The notes below the pieces were generated by a model. It saw only the letters and a list, made by a program, of their open reading frames with translations, had not been told where the DNA came from and made no database searches. A stretch of 64,000 nt of DNA, from the NCBI GenBank assembly GCA_001662425.1, contig BDDC01000033.1, forward strand, positions 31,062-95,061. Reading direction: 5' to 3'. Position 1 is the first letter of the stretch; each line of letters begins with the position of its first letter. The stretch comes from Chlamydomonas sphaeroides. Its lineage: Eukaryota; Chlorophyta; Chlorophyceae; Chlamydomonadales; Chlamydomonadaceae. The translations under genes and the position numbers were made by a program. Shown in pieces: positions 38,501 to 49,844 of this stretch.

Positions 38501-39406
38501 TTCATCACCAACTGGGTCATGTACGGCACACCGTCCATCTACTGGATCAGCGGCTTCTTCTTCCCGCAGGTGCGACACGCAGCGCCCGCGGCGCCTGCTG
38601 CCGCACCTGCGCGCTGCGTGCGGTGTGGGAAGTGGGACTCTGTGTGACGCTGCTCCGCGTGCCCGCCCGCAGGCCTTCCTGACGGGCACGCTGCAGAACT
38701 TTGCGCGCAAGTACACGTACCCCATCGACACGGTGTCGTTCGGGTTCAAGGTCATGGACGCGCTGGACGAGCAGCACGTGCCCAAGGGCGGCCCCGAGGA
38801 CGGCTGCTTCATCCGCGGCCTGTTCATGGAGGGCGCCAGATGGGACTCGCAGGTGGGCACGACCCGCACCGCCAGGGCCGCGACCCGAACGCGCACGCAC
38901 GGGGCACGCACGGGGCACGCACGGGGCTTCCCTATCCCACCCCACCCCACCGGTCCTCGGCCTGGTTGCGCGGCCGTGCCCCCGCCGGCAACATCGACCC
39001 CGCACGTGGCACAGGCGGCAGCCCGTGCTCGGGCGCGCCATGCGGCGCTGCGCTTACCGTCCTGCTGCCTCGCCCTGCATGACCCACCCATGCCGCCGCC
39101 CACGCGCTTCCCCAGCAAACGCACGTTGTGGCCGAGTCTCGGCCCAAGGAGCTGTTCACCGAGATGCCCGTCATCTGGCTGCGCCCCGAGCAGCACCGCA
39201 AGAAGCCCACGCCCGACCCGGCCGAGGACAACGGCGGCGTGGGCTGCTACGAGTGCCCCGTGTACAAGACGCTCACGCGCGCGGGCACGCTGTCCACCAC
39301 GGGCCACAGCACCAACTTCGTCATGTACGTGGAGCTGCCCAGCGACCAGCCGCAGGGCCACTGGATCAATAGAGGCGTGGCGCTGTTCACGAGCTTGGCA
39401 TTCTAG
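14518..39406 (+). CDS. axonemal inner-arm dynein heavy chain (single-headed type), complete
   Basis: The gene has 79 exons whose phases are all consistent and encode 4,150 residues, ending TAG at 39404-39406. It has the full dynein motor order: tail and linker, AAA1-AAA4 with four P-loops, antiparallel stalk with microtubule-binding domain, AAA5, AAA6 and C-terminal domain. Motor length, TPRKVLIQRKRRQFAAQD near the N-terminus, and the C-terminal STTGHSTNFVMYVELPS plus HWINRGVAL place it with the single-headed inner-arm chains (animal DNAH1, DNAH3/7/12 and DNAH6 group). I cannot say which algal DHC it is. It would power inner-arm sliding of flagellar doublets. The start MPGVATLGSKGLAPKPK is the first ATG that splices in phase to the next exon; exons 1-4 are the least certain. 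Three introns have GC donors. Confidence 0.93.
14786..14799. repeat. 14-base poly-G run, intronic
   Basis: An uninterrupted run of 14 G on the plus strand lies in dynein intron 2. Confidence 0.95.
19697..19843 (+). other. GC-AG intron in the dynein gene (intron 18)
   Basis: The junction is AAG|GCAAGC at the donor and CCACAG|ACC at the acceptor. Both flanking exons are phase 0 and encode coiled-coil-like linker sequence. No in-phase GT donor is available near the exon end. Confidence 0.75.
24099..25677 (+). other. dynein AAA1 (main ATPase site)
   Basis: Exons: 24099-24217, 24349-24440, 24590-24694, 24808-24925, 25062-25256 and 25430-25677. The P-loop GPAGTGKTET is split by the intron 24218-24348; Walker B is CFDEFNRI. 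These motifs are those of the hydrolytic site that drives the power stroke, and both are intact. Confidence 0.95.
25811..27519 (+). other. dynein AAA2
   Basis: Exons: 25811-25968, 26083-26371, 26530-26736, 26928-27170 and 27314-27519. The P-loop is GPTMGGKT, followed by KKWIMFDGPVDAVWIENMN. AAA2 in dyneins binds nucleotide structurally rather than cycling it. Confidence 0.92.
27648..29476 (+). other. dynein AAA3
   Basis: Exons: 27648-27801, 27930-28096, 28193-28387, 28558-28753, 28965-29142 and 29323-29476. The P-loop is GETGTGKT and the Walker B region is VVFVDDLNMP, so the regulatory nucleotide site appears intact. Confidence 0.93.
29641..30532 (+). other. dynein AAA4
   Basis: Exons: 29641-29766, 29928-30078 and 30250-30532. 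The P-loop is GVGGSGRQS, as in other axonemal heavy chains, followed by VFLFTDTQI and SLVNCCTIDWF just before the stalk. Confidence 0.93.
30679..32436 (+). other. dynein stalk and microtubule-binding domain
   Basis: Exons: 30679-30971, 31165-31287, 31398-31628, 31812-32123 and 32269-32436. The first three give a Lys/Glu-rich heptad coiled coil (CC1). Exon 31812-32123 contains the microtubule-binding domain (IPDYWEPSKKLLNDPTKF; ACMSICMWVRAMYVYH). The last is the returning coil (CC2). Confidence 0.92.
31631..31682. repeat. 18-bp tandem repeat, about 3 copies, dynein intron
   Basis: GCGCTGTCGCTGGTATTG starts at 31631 and 31649, with a partial third copy at 31667. The array begins two bases after the exon end at 31628. 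Confidence 0.9.
32828..32987 (+). other. GC-AG intron in the dynein gene (intron 58)
   Basis: The donor reads CAG|GCGCGT. Joining CAG to the next exon gives LLGTMQ-DPVKVRSW, the order conserved in other heavy chains (LGDPVEIRDW type), which fixes the junction. The donor is poor beyond position 2. Confidence 0.75.
33105..33238 (+). other. GC-AG intron in the dynein gene (intron 59)
   Basis: The donor is CAG|GCAAGC, the consensus form of a GC donor. The junction makes MIDPQ-GQANKWIKNME, an invariant dynein sequence, so the position is secure. Confidence 0.88.
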
Positions 39407-41675
39407 AACCAGAGCCAGTGGGGGCGGGTAGGGGGAGGGGCTTTGGTAAGGGGCTAGGGGGCGAGGTGGCAGGCATTGGCGGCAGCGCGTGCTGCTTGGG
39501 GTGCGGGGGAGGGGCTAGGGGGCCCCGCACGCCCGCAACAACCCTCCATTCGGTGTGAGCGAGCCACACGTTACGTCGTTGCGACATGGCACTGTGCATG
39601 TGCCCAGGACACGTCCATATAGAGGCGATAACCTGCGCGCCGATGGGTATCTAATTGACTGGAGCGGGGTATGCGGGCCAAATGATGGGCTTGTTTGGTG
39701 GACTGCAGAGGGTCGTCCGGCTGTCATTCGTCCAGGAGGAGGCATAGGGCGGCCGGGTGCCCTGGCGCGTACGCCAACGCCGGGGTGTGCCTGACAGGTA
39801 GCTCGTCCACGCATTGACTCCTGACTCTTGAGCGGTGAGGCGTTATGGGGGCTGACAGCGAGGGGTGACGGCACGTGCAGCCTGCCTTCCAATGTGCCAC
39901 TGCTCGCGTCATCCGGCTGTTGGGCGGTGCAAACGCCCGGGATGTAAGCCGGGCATGTGAGGCGAATAAACTGCAAGCCCACGGCTCGCACGGCTCCGGC
40001 CTGGATGCGTGGCTCCCCATTCTGTGACAGTGTGGCGGTCTGGCGGAGATGCGTCAAGGAGTCGAGAGCAGGGAAGGAGCAAGGCGTGACTAATGCGCTG
40101 GTACATTCACGAGCACGCTTGTGCTTTGTAGAACGGTAACCAGCGGTATGGTGCTCTGTCCAGCGGTTGGGCGGCTTCCCCCCCTGCGAGCGATCTGAGC
40201 GACATAGCCCCCGCCCCCGCGGACCGTACCATTCAGCGCTGGTGTGACTGTGGCTTCCTGAGGTTGTCCTCAAATCGAGCGGCTTTATATTCGCCTCTAT
40301 ACAGGAGTTAGATAATAGCGAGGCGGCAAGTAACAGGGGAGTCTCTGCCCTGGGACGTGGCCATCATCCCGTGCTTACTTCGTCCGCCCCCGCCACTCGG
40401 GCTACTCCAGGAAGTCAGCAGACCTTGACGCCGCTCTGAACATGCTGCTGCTGCTGCCGTGCCTCCAGCTGCTCGGGGCTGTAACAGGCGGTGCAAGAGG
40501 TAATCCTCAGATGACAGGGGCATCCGCGGTGTGGCAGTACTGCTGCCACAGGGGCTCAGCGCCCGGCCTGCTTCAGCCCTGGCGGGCGGCGATGGGCGGG
40601 GCGGCCATGGGCCGGGCGGCGGCGGCAGAGGGGGTGGTAGCGGCCGGCGCAAGCGGCCGCAACACAGCTAGAGCGGCAGCAGCAGCAGCGTGCGTTAAGA
40701 GATATGGCCCTGCCGTTGAGGCAGTTCAGGCGGCGAAGTCTCGTCCGTGGGGTGATGGCACGGAAGTTGGTGTGCCCAAAACCCCTCAAATAGTCCCAGC
40801 TAACGTTCAAGTCGGAGGGTCGGGTGTAACCCTGTTCATTCAAAACCCAACAAAAAAAGCTACGGCCGCATAATGACCGACGGTGTATGTCTGGTCTGGG
40901 TGGCCTCATTTAGGGGCGAGCCATACACCCATGCGCAGCTGGGACAGGTTTTCTGGGTAGAGACTGCGTGTTCTTGCGAAATCTGCGTGCTTCCAGTGCC
41001 AACCATGGGGAAGGCTGCCGCTGGCCCTCGCTGGTTGTGCTACAGCAGGGGAGCTCCCCTGTGCTACAAGGTCCCCCTTTCCCGGAGACGAGGGCGACTA
41101 TGTGGGTAAGCAGCTGCTGAGGAAAGGTAGTGCCGTTGGCGCAAAGCGGCTTGGCAGCCGGAGCTGGAAGGGCTGCGACATGTAGGTCGACGACATGCGG
41201 CATGTGGCATGCCAGGTTCGCAGTGCACAGCGACCAGGTTTTTTTTTACCGCAGCGCATGACAGTTAGCGCATATCTATGCACATCACCCTGGTAGGAGA
41301 ACGCAGCTCGCCAGGTGCAGCCGTCCGCTCGCAAACGGCAAAGCCGCAATAGCACTGCGTGCAGTGTGATTGCAGTGGTGCAAGTACCAGCGGCGCTCAA
41401 CAAGTTCAAGCGCATATACGGACTGTAGGGGAAACTGCGGAGAGTCTGTCTCCCAGAGTTCACTTTGCCGACACATTCCTGGCCCGCCTCCTTAATAATA
41501 TTTACTAGCGACACAATTAACCCGACGGCGACAGAGAGAAGGCGCGTAGAACGTGCCTTCTCCCCCCACATCAACGTCGTACACACCGAACTCATTTAAG
41601 CGTCGTTCAACACCTCCCTCACACATTCTCCTTAACACACACGTAGGGGTACTCTCACATACCCCTCATAGCGAC
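39407..41675. other. intergenic region, dynein to first metallopeptidase
   Basis: It should hold the dynein 3' untranslated region and, towards the right end, the promoter of the first metallopeptidase gene. An AT-richer patch with TAATAATATTT lies at about 41,491-41,502. A 143-codon frame at 40442-40873 is alanine/glycine-rich and unrecognised; I do not call it. Confidence 0.45.
39943..39947 (+). terminator. candidate polyadenylation signal TGTAA of the dynein gene
   Basis: TGTAA occurs 537 bases after the dynein stop codon; I see no earlier copy in this strand. Confidence 0.5.
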
Positions 41676-44600
41676 ATGGCGAAAGGACAAGCATATCGCG
41701 ACGACAAGGGCGAGGAGGTGAGCCGCTGCGCTTGCTGCGTGCACCACACAATAAGCAGGCGCGTTAGGTCTCGGAAACGCCACCAGCGCCCGGCGAAGGG
41801 GTGGGGCGACACTGCGCCAAGACTGGTCGCTCGCTCGAGTCGCCGATGGATTGCCGGTTCTTTCCTTCTCTGTGGATAGTGGACATAAACTTGGTGCTGG
41901 CCGATAGCTACCGGGCTGCTCTGGAAACTTGGGCGACACAGCAGATGGCAATGCGAACCAACCCCTGTTCCTACCCTTCTGTGCAGCAATATGACGAGTA
42001 TGATCAGGCGGCAGCCGGTCGGAGTGCTGACGGGCACTGGAAGCCGCCCTATGGCCTCATAGCGGCGCTGTGCGCGCTGTTCCTCGTCATTGGCTTTGGA
42101 GGTGGTTTCGGCGCCGGTAAGTTCCTTAACGAGCCATTGGCAAAGGCAACACTTGAAGCGTGGCGCAGAGAGTCTCTCTTCGTTTCTTGTGCGGAAAATG
42201 CTGTACCTGCGCCCTCTGTCTCCTCAGGCTGGGGCGCTCACCCAGACACCAAGGAGGCCGCCTGCACGACAGTCTCTAGCAGCGCGGTGAGGGCAAGCGT
42301 CTGGCCTGTTGGGGTGCCATGCGACCGCGCTGCTTGCTCACGGTCGTCGCGCGCTTGCCCTCGCAGAACCGTGTGACCGTCCAGAATGACAACCAGGACA
42401 TCATCCGTACGTTCCTGCCGCTTGACTACAAGAAGAACCTCAGCAACAGTGCCGTGCAGCAGCTCTATGAGCAGACATCGATCATGAACCCTGCGTTCCA
42501 GGTGCTCACGGCGATTATTACGACTCTGAGTGGAAAGAACGCCACCTACGACCCCAACGGTGCGTCAGATATGGGTGTTCGGCCAACTGTGACATCCAAG
42601 CTGACGCGCTCCTGGCCCCGCAGTGCTGCGTATCTACATCATGAAGAAGTACGGGGCTGACAACACCGTGGCGTCGATCTTCAACATCGCTCAGCGCCTG
42701 CAGGTGCGGCGGGTTGGCACGGCGAGGCAGCTGACGCTTGCGAAACCCAAAATTTGGCAGCCACCACCCAGCTCAATAGCTTCGCTGGCCAACGCGCCCC
42801 AACGCGGGCCGCCTCACAAACCACGTGGCGACCAACCTCCTGCGCCAACTCCACACGGCGCAGGTGTCGCCGGAGTTCAATGCCCAAATCTTCCAGATCA
42901 CCAGCGGCATGACGGAGGTGTTCAAGTGAGCGGGACGCAGTGTGCGGGTCTTGTGTAGGTCATGACAAGCTCGCATGGCACCAGGGGCGAAGCCACTACA
43001 CAGCCCTGTCGATACAGCCGCTACTGGTACGCCGCCTCCCCACCGGCCCGACCCGCTCGGTACCCCATCCCCTTTGCCCAACAGGTACATTGTGAACAAC
43101 CAGAACCGCATGGGCACGACGGCCCAGGGCCGCCGCCTGCTCCAGTCGAAAGAGCCAGCGGCCGCCCGCATCGTCAAGTCCTTCGTGAGTGCCGCCCACC
43201 CCCAGCCGCGCCCAGCCGCCCGCAGCCGCCCACAGCCCTGACCCCACGCCACCTCGGCCATCCATCCATTCATCCGGCCAATCACCCAGCCTCCGCTCAC
43301 TTAAGCTGCGCCCCCTCTCCCTCCCCGTCCACTCCACCCCTCGCCCCACAGGTCAAGACGGGCCTGACGAGCCCCGCGCTGCAGCCGGTGCTGGGCGACA
43401 TTGAGCCGCTCTTCGCCAGCGTGGACTCTATCGTGGACCTGGTGGTGGACATTTGGAACACGGTCCGCGCCATTGCCGCGGAGTCGGACCAGATTGCCGC
43501 CACGCAGAACAACTACCACCCGGAGTCGCCGCCGCCTCCCGTGCGGCCGCCGACGACCATGGTGATTGAGGGCTTCAACAACGCCAGCCTCAAGGTGGAC
43601 GTGAACATCCGCCTGGTGGTGGGCGAGGCCACGGACGATGAGGTCCGCGCGCCCAGCGGCGGCACCGGTCGCCACCTGCTGCAGGCCAACCAGATCCTGA
43701 TTCCGCTGCCCAGCGGCTTTACGCCCAAGCAACCCGCCGATATGCCCGCGCTGCTGATCCCCACGGTCTGGCACGTGATGCGCTACTCGTGAGTCGGCAG
43801 CTTGGACTGGAGGTCTAGTCAGGGGGCGGGGGTGGAGTCTGGAAGTCTGCCGCAAGAACCGCGGGTCGGAATGGAGCTGAGGAGCAAGGGGCGCTTGTCG
43901 ACTGGCGCTGCGAGACCCTGTTTTGAATCCTGCTTCCCGTGCCCCTTGCCTTGTCTCCCCCGCAACCACTATGACGAACGCAGTGCCGGCGGCGGCACCT
44001 ACGGCCCTCCCGGCGTGGAGAACGCTTGCTCGATGATTGAGCGCATGGTGTACCTGGCCAACTTCCGCCTGGCGCCCGCTAAGATCCAGATGTACGTCAA
44101 GGAGTGCCGCAACACGCCCGGCTATCAGTACCTGATCCGCCCCAGCCGCGAGAACTGGCTCAACTGCGCCACCGGCTTCTTCTACGACATGTGCGGTGAG
44201 GTGATCAACCCCAGCGCCGTGGATTTCCCCCGCGCCGTCAACATCTATGTAATCGGCGAGCAGCCGCCCACGGACTGGGTGGGCTATGCTTTTGCCCCCG
44301 GCGCCACGGACGACCCCTTCTACGGCCACATGGCGCTCACCTGGACCACCATCAGCACCGAGGGCGTCAACAACCGGTGGGGCTGGCTAGGGCCCCGATG
44401 GAGGGGCAGGGAGCTGTGTGGGGTTATGGTCGGCAGCGCTTGTGGAGGCTGATCCGCTCGCTCACCTTCCCGCCTGACTGCCCTCGTTGTCGCAGCGCCA
44501 ACTACGAGGGTGGCGTGTCGTCGCTGGTGCATGAGCTGATGCACCACCTGGTGGGTGTGGATGGGTGGTCGGGGCCGCCGTGTGGCTACTGCAATGCTGG

Positions 44601-47020
44601 AGCCTCGATTGGTCGCCTCAGCCTCAGCCCGAAGGCTGCTGGCCCAACTGCTGCATGCGCTAGTGCAGCGCCTGGCGGGGTCTGCCTTGGACCGTTGGCT
44701 GCGCATTCAAGGCGGCGACAAAGTAGCTCGCACACGGCGCTTACGCACTTGCAAATAGTGCCGCGGCAGATGGCTGGGTTTCATGATGCCTGGGAACTGA
44801 CGTTGCTCTCGCCTTTCGTGCCGGGGTCATGTGGTGGCTTCAGGGCATGGACCACACTTTCAGCGACGGCACGTGCAGCGACGCGGACGCGGGCAAGGGC
44901 GTGCTGGACACTCCCGTCAGCAAGGACCCCGTGTGGAGCCAGCCGTGGGCGCAGCAGGTGCGGCCTGGCCGTGGGACCCGGGCCTCACGGCAAGCCGCTG
45001 CGTGAGAGGGCGACTTCAGCTCTGCAGCCGGCCTCATGACGGGCAGTGGCGATCACTGCCAACCGCTGCCAGGCATTGCTGCACCACTCCTCTTTTCTCG
45101 CTGTGACACTGCACACACGCAACCCCGCGCAGGCGTTTATCCGCTGCCTGGACGCCTGGAGCCGCACTCTGTCAGCCAACTTCGACGTCGCTAACCGCGA
45201 CGCGTCGACGCGCGTGGGCATCCCCTCGAACGACCGCAACAACGATTTCGACTCGTGCCCCGACTCGCCCGGCAATGATGAGACGGCCAACTATATCACC
45301 TACACATATGACATGTGAGGCCCAGGAAGTGCTGGGGTGGCTGGTCGCTGCACCTACGAAGCACGTGACGCGAGTCTCACCCGCCCACTCGCCCCCGGGC
45401 TGCCTGCGTGTCGCTCTTGCCAAGCGGCTCCGCACCGCCATGCGCCTGCGCCTCGCCAGCTTGGCCTGAGCGACTTACCGCCGCCCTTCCCGCTCGCTCC
45501 ATCCCTCGCTCGATCGCTCCGCAGCTGCCTGCTGGCCCTGGGCCACCTGACGGCCGGCCAGGTCACGGCCATGCACCAGATCACGGCCGACGTGAACCCC
45601 ACGCTGTACGCCTGGGCGCAGTACTTGGCCCAGAACCCGCCACCTGGCTTCGTCATGTTCCCCGCGGTCGAGGTGGCCACGCCCTCGCCCAGCCCCAGCC
45701 CGTCGCCCAGCCCGTCGCCCAGCCCCAGCCCCTCGCCCAGCCCCTCGCCCTCGCCCAGCCCCTCGCCCGCTAACGGCGGTGGCGGCGGCTCCTCTGCGAC
45801 CTCGTGTTCCAAGACTGTCAAGAACTGCAAGTGCAAGGCCAGCTGGGAATACAACAGCGCCACCTACACCGACTGCGTTGCGGCGTTGGGCCAGGGCAAC
45901 GGCAAGACGTGGTGCGCGGTGGACAACTCTGCCGGCGACTGCACCAGCATGCGCAACGGCTGGTGGGACCTATGCACCAAGACCACCTCATGCAGCGGCG
46001 GCGGCGGCGGCAGCACCAACCCCAGCCCGAGCCCCAGCCCCAGCCCCTCGCCCAATCCGGCCGGCGGTGCCGCGGGCTGCGGCCCCGGCGCGCGCACGGT
46101 GTCTGGCCTTACGTGCACGGCTAACGCCTGGAAGCTGCGCGACAGCGCCACCACCTACAATGGCTGCGCCAACCCCACCAACGACCCCAACGGCAAGTGG
46201 TGTGTGCTGGCGGCTAACCAGTCGACCGCCGCGGGCGCCCGCTGGGACTACTGCGACCCTAGCTGGTGAGTGAAGAGACGACCGCCGCCGTATGCCCTGC
46301 TCTGCATGCCCTGCATCGCATCGCTCCATGACCTGCCGCCGCCCTGCAGCGGGCCGCTGCGCCGCTTGCCCGCTGCTGGATGCGCGCCGCGCTTGACCTC
46401 CGGTGCACCGCTTGACTTTGCGCCCGTGTGTGCCTGTTCTGGCGCGCAGCACGACGGCCGGCGGTTCCGGCGCTGCCCCGGCCTACCCCAAGTCCCTCAA
46501 CTGCCTGAACAATGCGGTCAACGGCCTGCCCTCGAACTGCAAGTGCGCCGATGGCTACACCATCAGCTTCCAGGGCTACGGCACCACGTACACAAACCAG
46601 GTTCGTGAGGAAGCGGGCGGTGTAAAGGGACTGCACTGATGAAAGGGCACGACGGAGGAGCGGGAGGCGCACGAAGTGCGCTTGCGGCTGGGCCGACCCA
46701 TGAGGACTGCTGGCTCCTGACGCTTGCCTCCTTGCCTGCCTGCCTGTCCCCTTAGCGCGGATGCAACATGTACGAGGAGACGATGACGGGCATGTGCGTC
46801 ACTGAGTGCACCAACAACCGCGCCAACAACAAGAAGTGAGAAGGGAGCCGAGCGAGCGATAGGGAGGGGCAGCATGCTGGGGACTGGGGTGTGCGCTGTG
46901 GTCGCTTGCTGGGAGGGCCGCTGGCACTGCTGTGTGCGTCCTTGCGGGATTGCTGACCAGGGGCCTCCTGCAACCATCCTTTCGTGCCGCAGGGCTTTCG
47001 CGTGCTCTTGCGCCTCGTAA
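41676..47020 (+). CDS. membrane-anchored M43 (pappalysin-like) metallopeptidase, paralogue 1
   Basis: Sixteen exons in phase (948 residues): 41676-41717, 41987-42116, 42228-42286, 42367-42559, 42624-42703, 42864-42925, 43085-43184, 43352-43788, 43984-44376, 44496-44550, 44844-44957, 45133-45314, 45525-46265, 46450-46600, 46756-46835 and 46993-47020. A short N-terminus precedes one membrane helix (about residues 36-58, LIAALCALFLVIGFGGGFG), giving type II topology. The zinc site HELMHHLGMDH is formed across the exon 10/11 junction and is followed by HTFSDGTC and LDTP, the M43 pattern. The Met-turn region reads NYITYTYDIC with no Met. Then come a Ser-Pro linker and Cys/Trp modules (WCAVD, WWDLC; KWCVL, RWDYC) like fibronectin type II or kringle folds. 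A cell-wall or surface proteolytic role is inferred. The second gene downstream is its paralogue. Confidence 0.85.
44496..44957 (+). other. zinc-binding active-site exons, paralogue 1
   Basis: Exon 44496-44550 ends in HELMHHL and exon 44844-44957 opens with GMDHTFSDGTC. Together they give HExxHxxGxxH with the catalytic Glu, then the DTP of M43 peptidases. The three His ligands and the Glu are all present. Confidence 0.88.
45680..46265 (+). other. Ser-Pro linkers and two cysteine/tryptophan modules, paralogue 1
   Basis: A (Ser-Pro)n linker at 45680-45770 leads into a module with CKCKASWEYN, YTDC, WCAVD and WWDLC. A second Ser-Pro linker at 46018-46060 precedes another with AWKLRD, YNGCANPTNDPNGKWC and RWDYC. 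Ser-Pro linkers are typical of hydroxyproline-rich algal wall and matrix proteins. The spacing of WC and W-YC resembles fibronectin type II and kringle folds. Confidence 0.7.
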
Positions 47021-49844
47021 GCGGCGAGGTCGTCGGCGATGTTGCCCCCGACACCGGCTGCTTTTCTTGGCTCGCTGCGCGGCCCGCTGCAGCTGCCGGA
47101 GACTAGGAATGAGCGCCGTATGTTAGTGTTCGCATCACCGGAGGCGAACGCCGGCCGCGGCCGGCGGCGCCGCTTGGCATGTGGCCGCAGGGGCCCCACC
47201 GACGACGCGAGCTCTCCTGCGATAGGAGGGGGCTCTCGTAGGTGGAGGTGGTGCACGCAGCGCTATACATCGCGCGGGAGCATGCGGGTGGGTTGCATGC
47301 AAGGATTGCAATCGTGATAGCAGCGGTGGGGGCGGGAGGCGGGGCACAGGGGGCTGCCGTGCGTTGGGGCTCGGCGGGGGCAGGTTGGCCGGTGGGCCCA
47401 GCAGGCGTTGTGGATTTGGCTTACCAGCAGCTGAGGGCGTTTGCTGATTCTGATGTTGCTATGGGCACTAGGCGTGCGCACTCCGCTCCCTGCGATGACT
47501 TCAGCACTTCACCGACTGACCATGCGTCATCAGCGCACTTAGAAATAGGCGCGGGGGACGTTGTACCGCCCGGCGGCGATGTGTTGTGTTGTGTTGGGTG
47601 TCCGGGCCTCGATTTGCGTGTGTGCGGCTCCGCAGCAGCGTGCGGGTATGCAGTGTGCTGGCTCCGGGGCCGGGCTGCCGGGTTCGGCAGCTCCGTGCGC
47701 GCGTGCACTGAACTTGGCGGTAGCTGCCGGCTCGCGTTGCGTGCGCCGCTTTGCAGGATAGTAGACAGACGCAGGACTAAACCCGGCACCAGTGGCCTCG
47801 CGCTGGGGCACACGCATTCATCCGTACTCGTGTGGCTTGCAGCGCTGCAAGCAGTTGTGCACCAAGCGCGCCATTGTGCGCTGTTGCTCGGGGCATGGGC
47901 CTCTTACGCCGCCGCCGCGTGCCGGCGCGCCTCCCATGTAAACCTACTGCCTGACATTCGCGCTTCTTGCGCAAAGTTGCCCTGCACTCGCTCGGGGCCC
48001 GAGCGTCCAGCGCGCGCCCCTCTCCGCGGCGGCCTTGAGTGTATTAGCCAAATTGGGGACGCCCCTATCAGGAACTACTCCACCTAACAAGGCCATGCAG
48101 CAGGTCTGGTGCCTGGTGTCGAAGAGGTGCTTCGTACATCCCTCTGCCCCGCTGGCAGGCACGACGTCGCAGAATGACAGTGGGTGGCATTGGCACGGGC
48201 TCAGCGGCTCGGCAGTACGCCCGAGCGGCTCGAGCAGCCCCACAAGTGCACGCCAACCCTCGCCAACCCGGCAAACCATCCCCTGCTCTGCGGGATGCGT
48301 CCTCCCTGCGACGACGACGTCCCGGGCCGCGGGACACCGCCCGCCGTCATGGTCACCATGCAGCGGCATGACGCCGCGAAGGCCAGTGTGTGGTAGCAAG
48401 CAAGCACGGTGACAGCGTGGCACATGTTCCACACGCCGTAGCAGCAATGGAGCGAGGCGACGGTAAGGAGGTTGGGGGACCTTCACCCCCTGCTCACCGC
48501 TTGCACCCCTGCCCCTGGCGCTGGCGTTCCGCGGCGGCAGACCGTGGGCGGCAGACCGTGGGCGGCATGAGCCGGCCGCGCGGCGGCAGGCCAGCACCTC
48601 TGACTGTAGGACCAGGCCAGCAACCCGGACTGCAGTCGCGTGTGGGGGCGCCGGAGCGACTGCGGTGCGCCACAGCGGCCCTGCCCTGCCGTGGCCAGCC
48701 CCTGCTGCGCTGCGCTGCGCTGCGCTGTGCGCCAGCGGGTGGCGCGCAGGCAGAGGCACGAGTGGGCCACCCCCTCCTTGACTGTCACGCTGCGGCATGA
48801 GTGCGGTGATGGGCTTACGCATGTGGGGGTCTTTTGCAGCAATGCCCAATGCGCTATTTGTCCGCTACACAATGCGGGGGGGGGGCCGCATGACGAGCCC
48901 AACAGCGCGGCCGCCCCTGACGGGCTCTGGGATTATCGGAAATGACGAGGGTCTCGCCATAGCACCCGGCGTTGAAGGTTATGGAGGGCCAATCAGTCAT
49001 GGCAACGTCGGGGAATTGAAGCAGGTTGTTACTAGGAGCCCCCTGCTTGCAACGGTACCCCGCCCAATGGTCAGGAGAAGTGTTATGGCAAGCTGGTGGT
49101 GCTGTGGGGCCGCTGGCGCGGTGCCCCATGGAGGGATGGTTGCGCAGCCCCGCATGGGCACACATGGGCTCGCGGCCAGAGGCCCAAGCTGGCCTTATGG
49201 AAAGTTACAGAGGGGAAGTTTCAGATGAGCTAGGGGCCGCGGCCTAAGCCCGCAGTGCACACTGCCCGAGGCTGACAGGCAGCACCCCTCCTGGCCGCCC
49301 GCTCATCTCGGTGCTTGGCCACAGGGGAGCTCTCCTGCTTGGCCACTCGGTTTGCGGGCTTCCCACCGCGGGCTTTCACTGTATAACCACCGCGAGGGCT
49401 TTCGCAGCGCGCATAAATACGGCAAGGTAGTTGCGGAGCCGCTCTAACTCCAACCGATCCCCATGCCCCTGCGCGTCTGCCACCGGTGTACATCTGCGAT
49501 ATAGAAGACAAGGGTGTGGTTTTGGAGCAGTGTGAAGTGCATCGCGAAGTGACATTTACGGCGCCCGCCTGCCGGATCCGTTCTTTCACCCACCCCGTGC
49601 ATCCCTCTCGATTGCACTCTAGTTTCCTCACCTGCTTGCTCCAAGCACCACTGAGGAGGTACCGTTTGGGCGCGGGGCAGCAACGCGCCAGCGAACGGAA
49701 AGACCGCGGACAGGCCGTGCCGGTGCGCTGCTCCGCATGCTGTCTCTGCGACAATGGGACTTGGTGGAAGGCCCTCGTTCAGGCGAGACAGCAATCGCCG
49801 GCGGAGCTCGGTTACGCCCCTACCTCCGTTACCCTGGGCTCTGC
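47021..49844. other. intergenic region between the metallopeptidase paralogues
   Basis: It holds the 3' untranslated region of paralogue 1 and the promoter of paralogue 2. A 281-codon plus-strand frame at 47242-48087 and overlapping minus-strand frames match no family and lack splice support. No transposon termini or tRNA seen. Confidence 0.45.
47937..47941 (+). terminator. candidate polyadenylation signal TGTAA of paralogue 1
   Basis: TGTAA lies 917 bases past the stop of the first metallopeptidase gene. It is the first copy I noticed on this strand. Confidence 0.35.

Larger units (their letters stand above)
32636..39406 (+). other. dynein AAA5, AAA6 and C-terminal domain
   Basis: Exons: 32636-32827, 32988-33104, 33239-33356, 33484-33707, 33924-33989, 34149-34286, 34461-34651, 34845-35008, 35159-35311, 35440-35563, 35705-35874, 36005-36138, 36305-36442, 36582-36740, 36880-36980, 37176-37311, 37464-37677, 37824-37977, 38138-38198, 38357-38569, 38673-38852 and 39116-39406. 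Landmarks are ENGIIVSKARRWPLMIDPQ (AAA5), GIWVCLQNCHLAVSWMP (AAA6), FGPLGWNIRYDF and the terminal HWINRGVALFTSLAF. Confidence 0.9.

Noticed and set aside
40442..40873. 143-codon plus-strand frame starting MLLLLPCLQLLG, like a signal peptide
   Set aside because: The hydrophobic start comes from a CTG run and the rest is Ala/Gly-rich with no homology I can see. It lies in a plausible untranslated or intergenic region.
44496..44957. Assignment of the proteases to gametolysin family M11
   Set aside because: HTF after the third His, the DTP motif and the CPD...N[YH][IM]xY segment fit M43 better. I keep M11 only as a test to run.
47242..48087. 281-codon plus-strand open frame between the metallopeptidases
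   Set aside because: No recognisable motif, no splice signals in keeping with it, and similar frames occur on the other strand.
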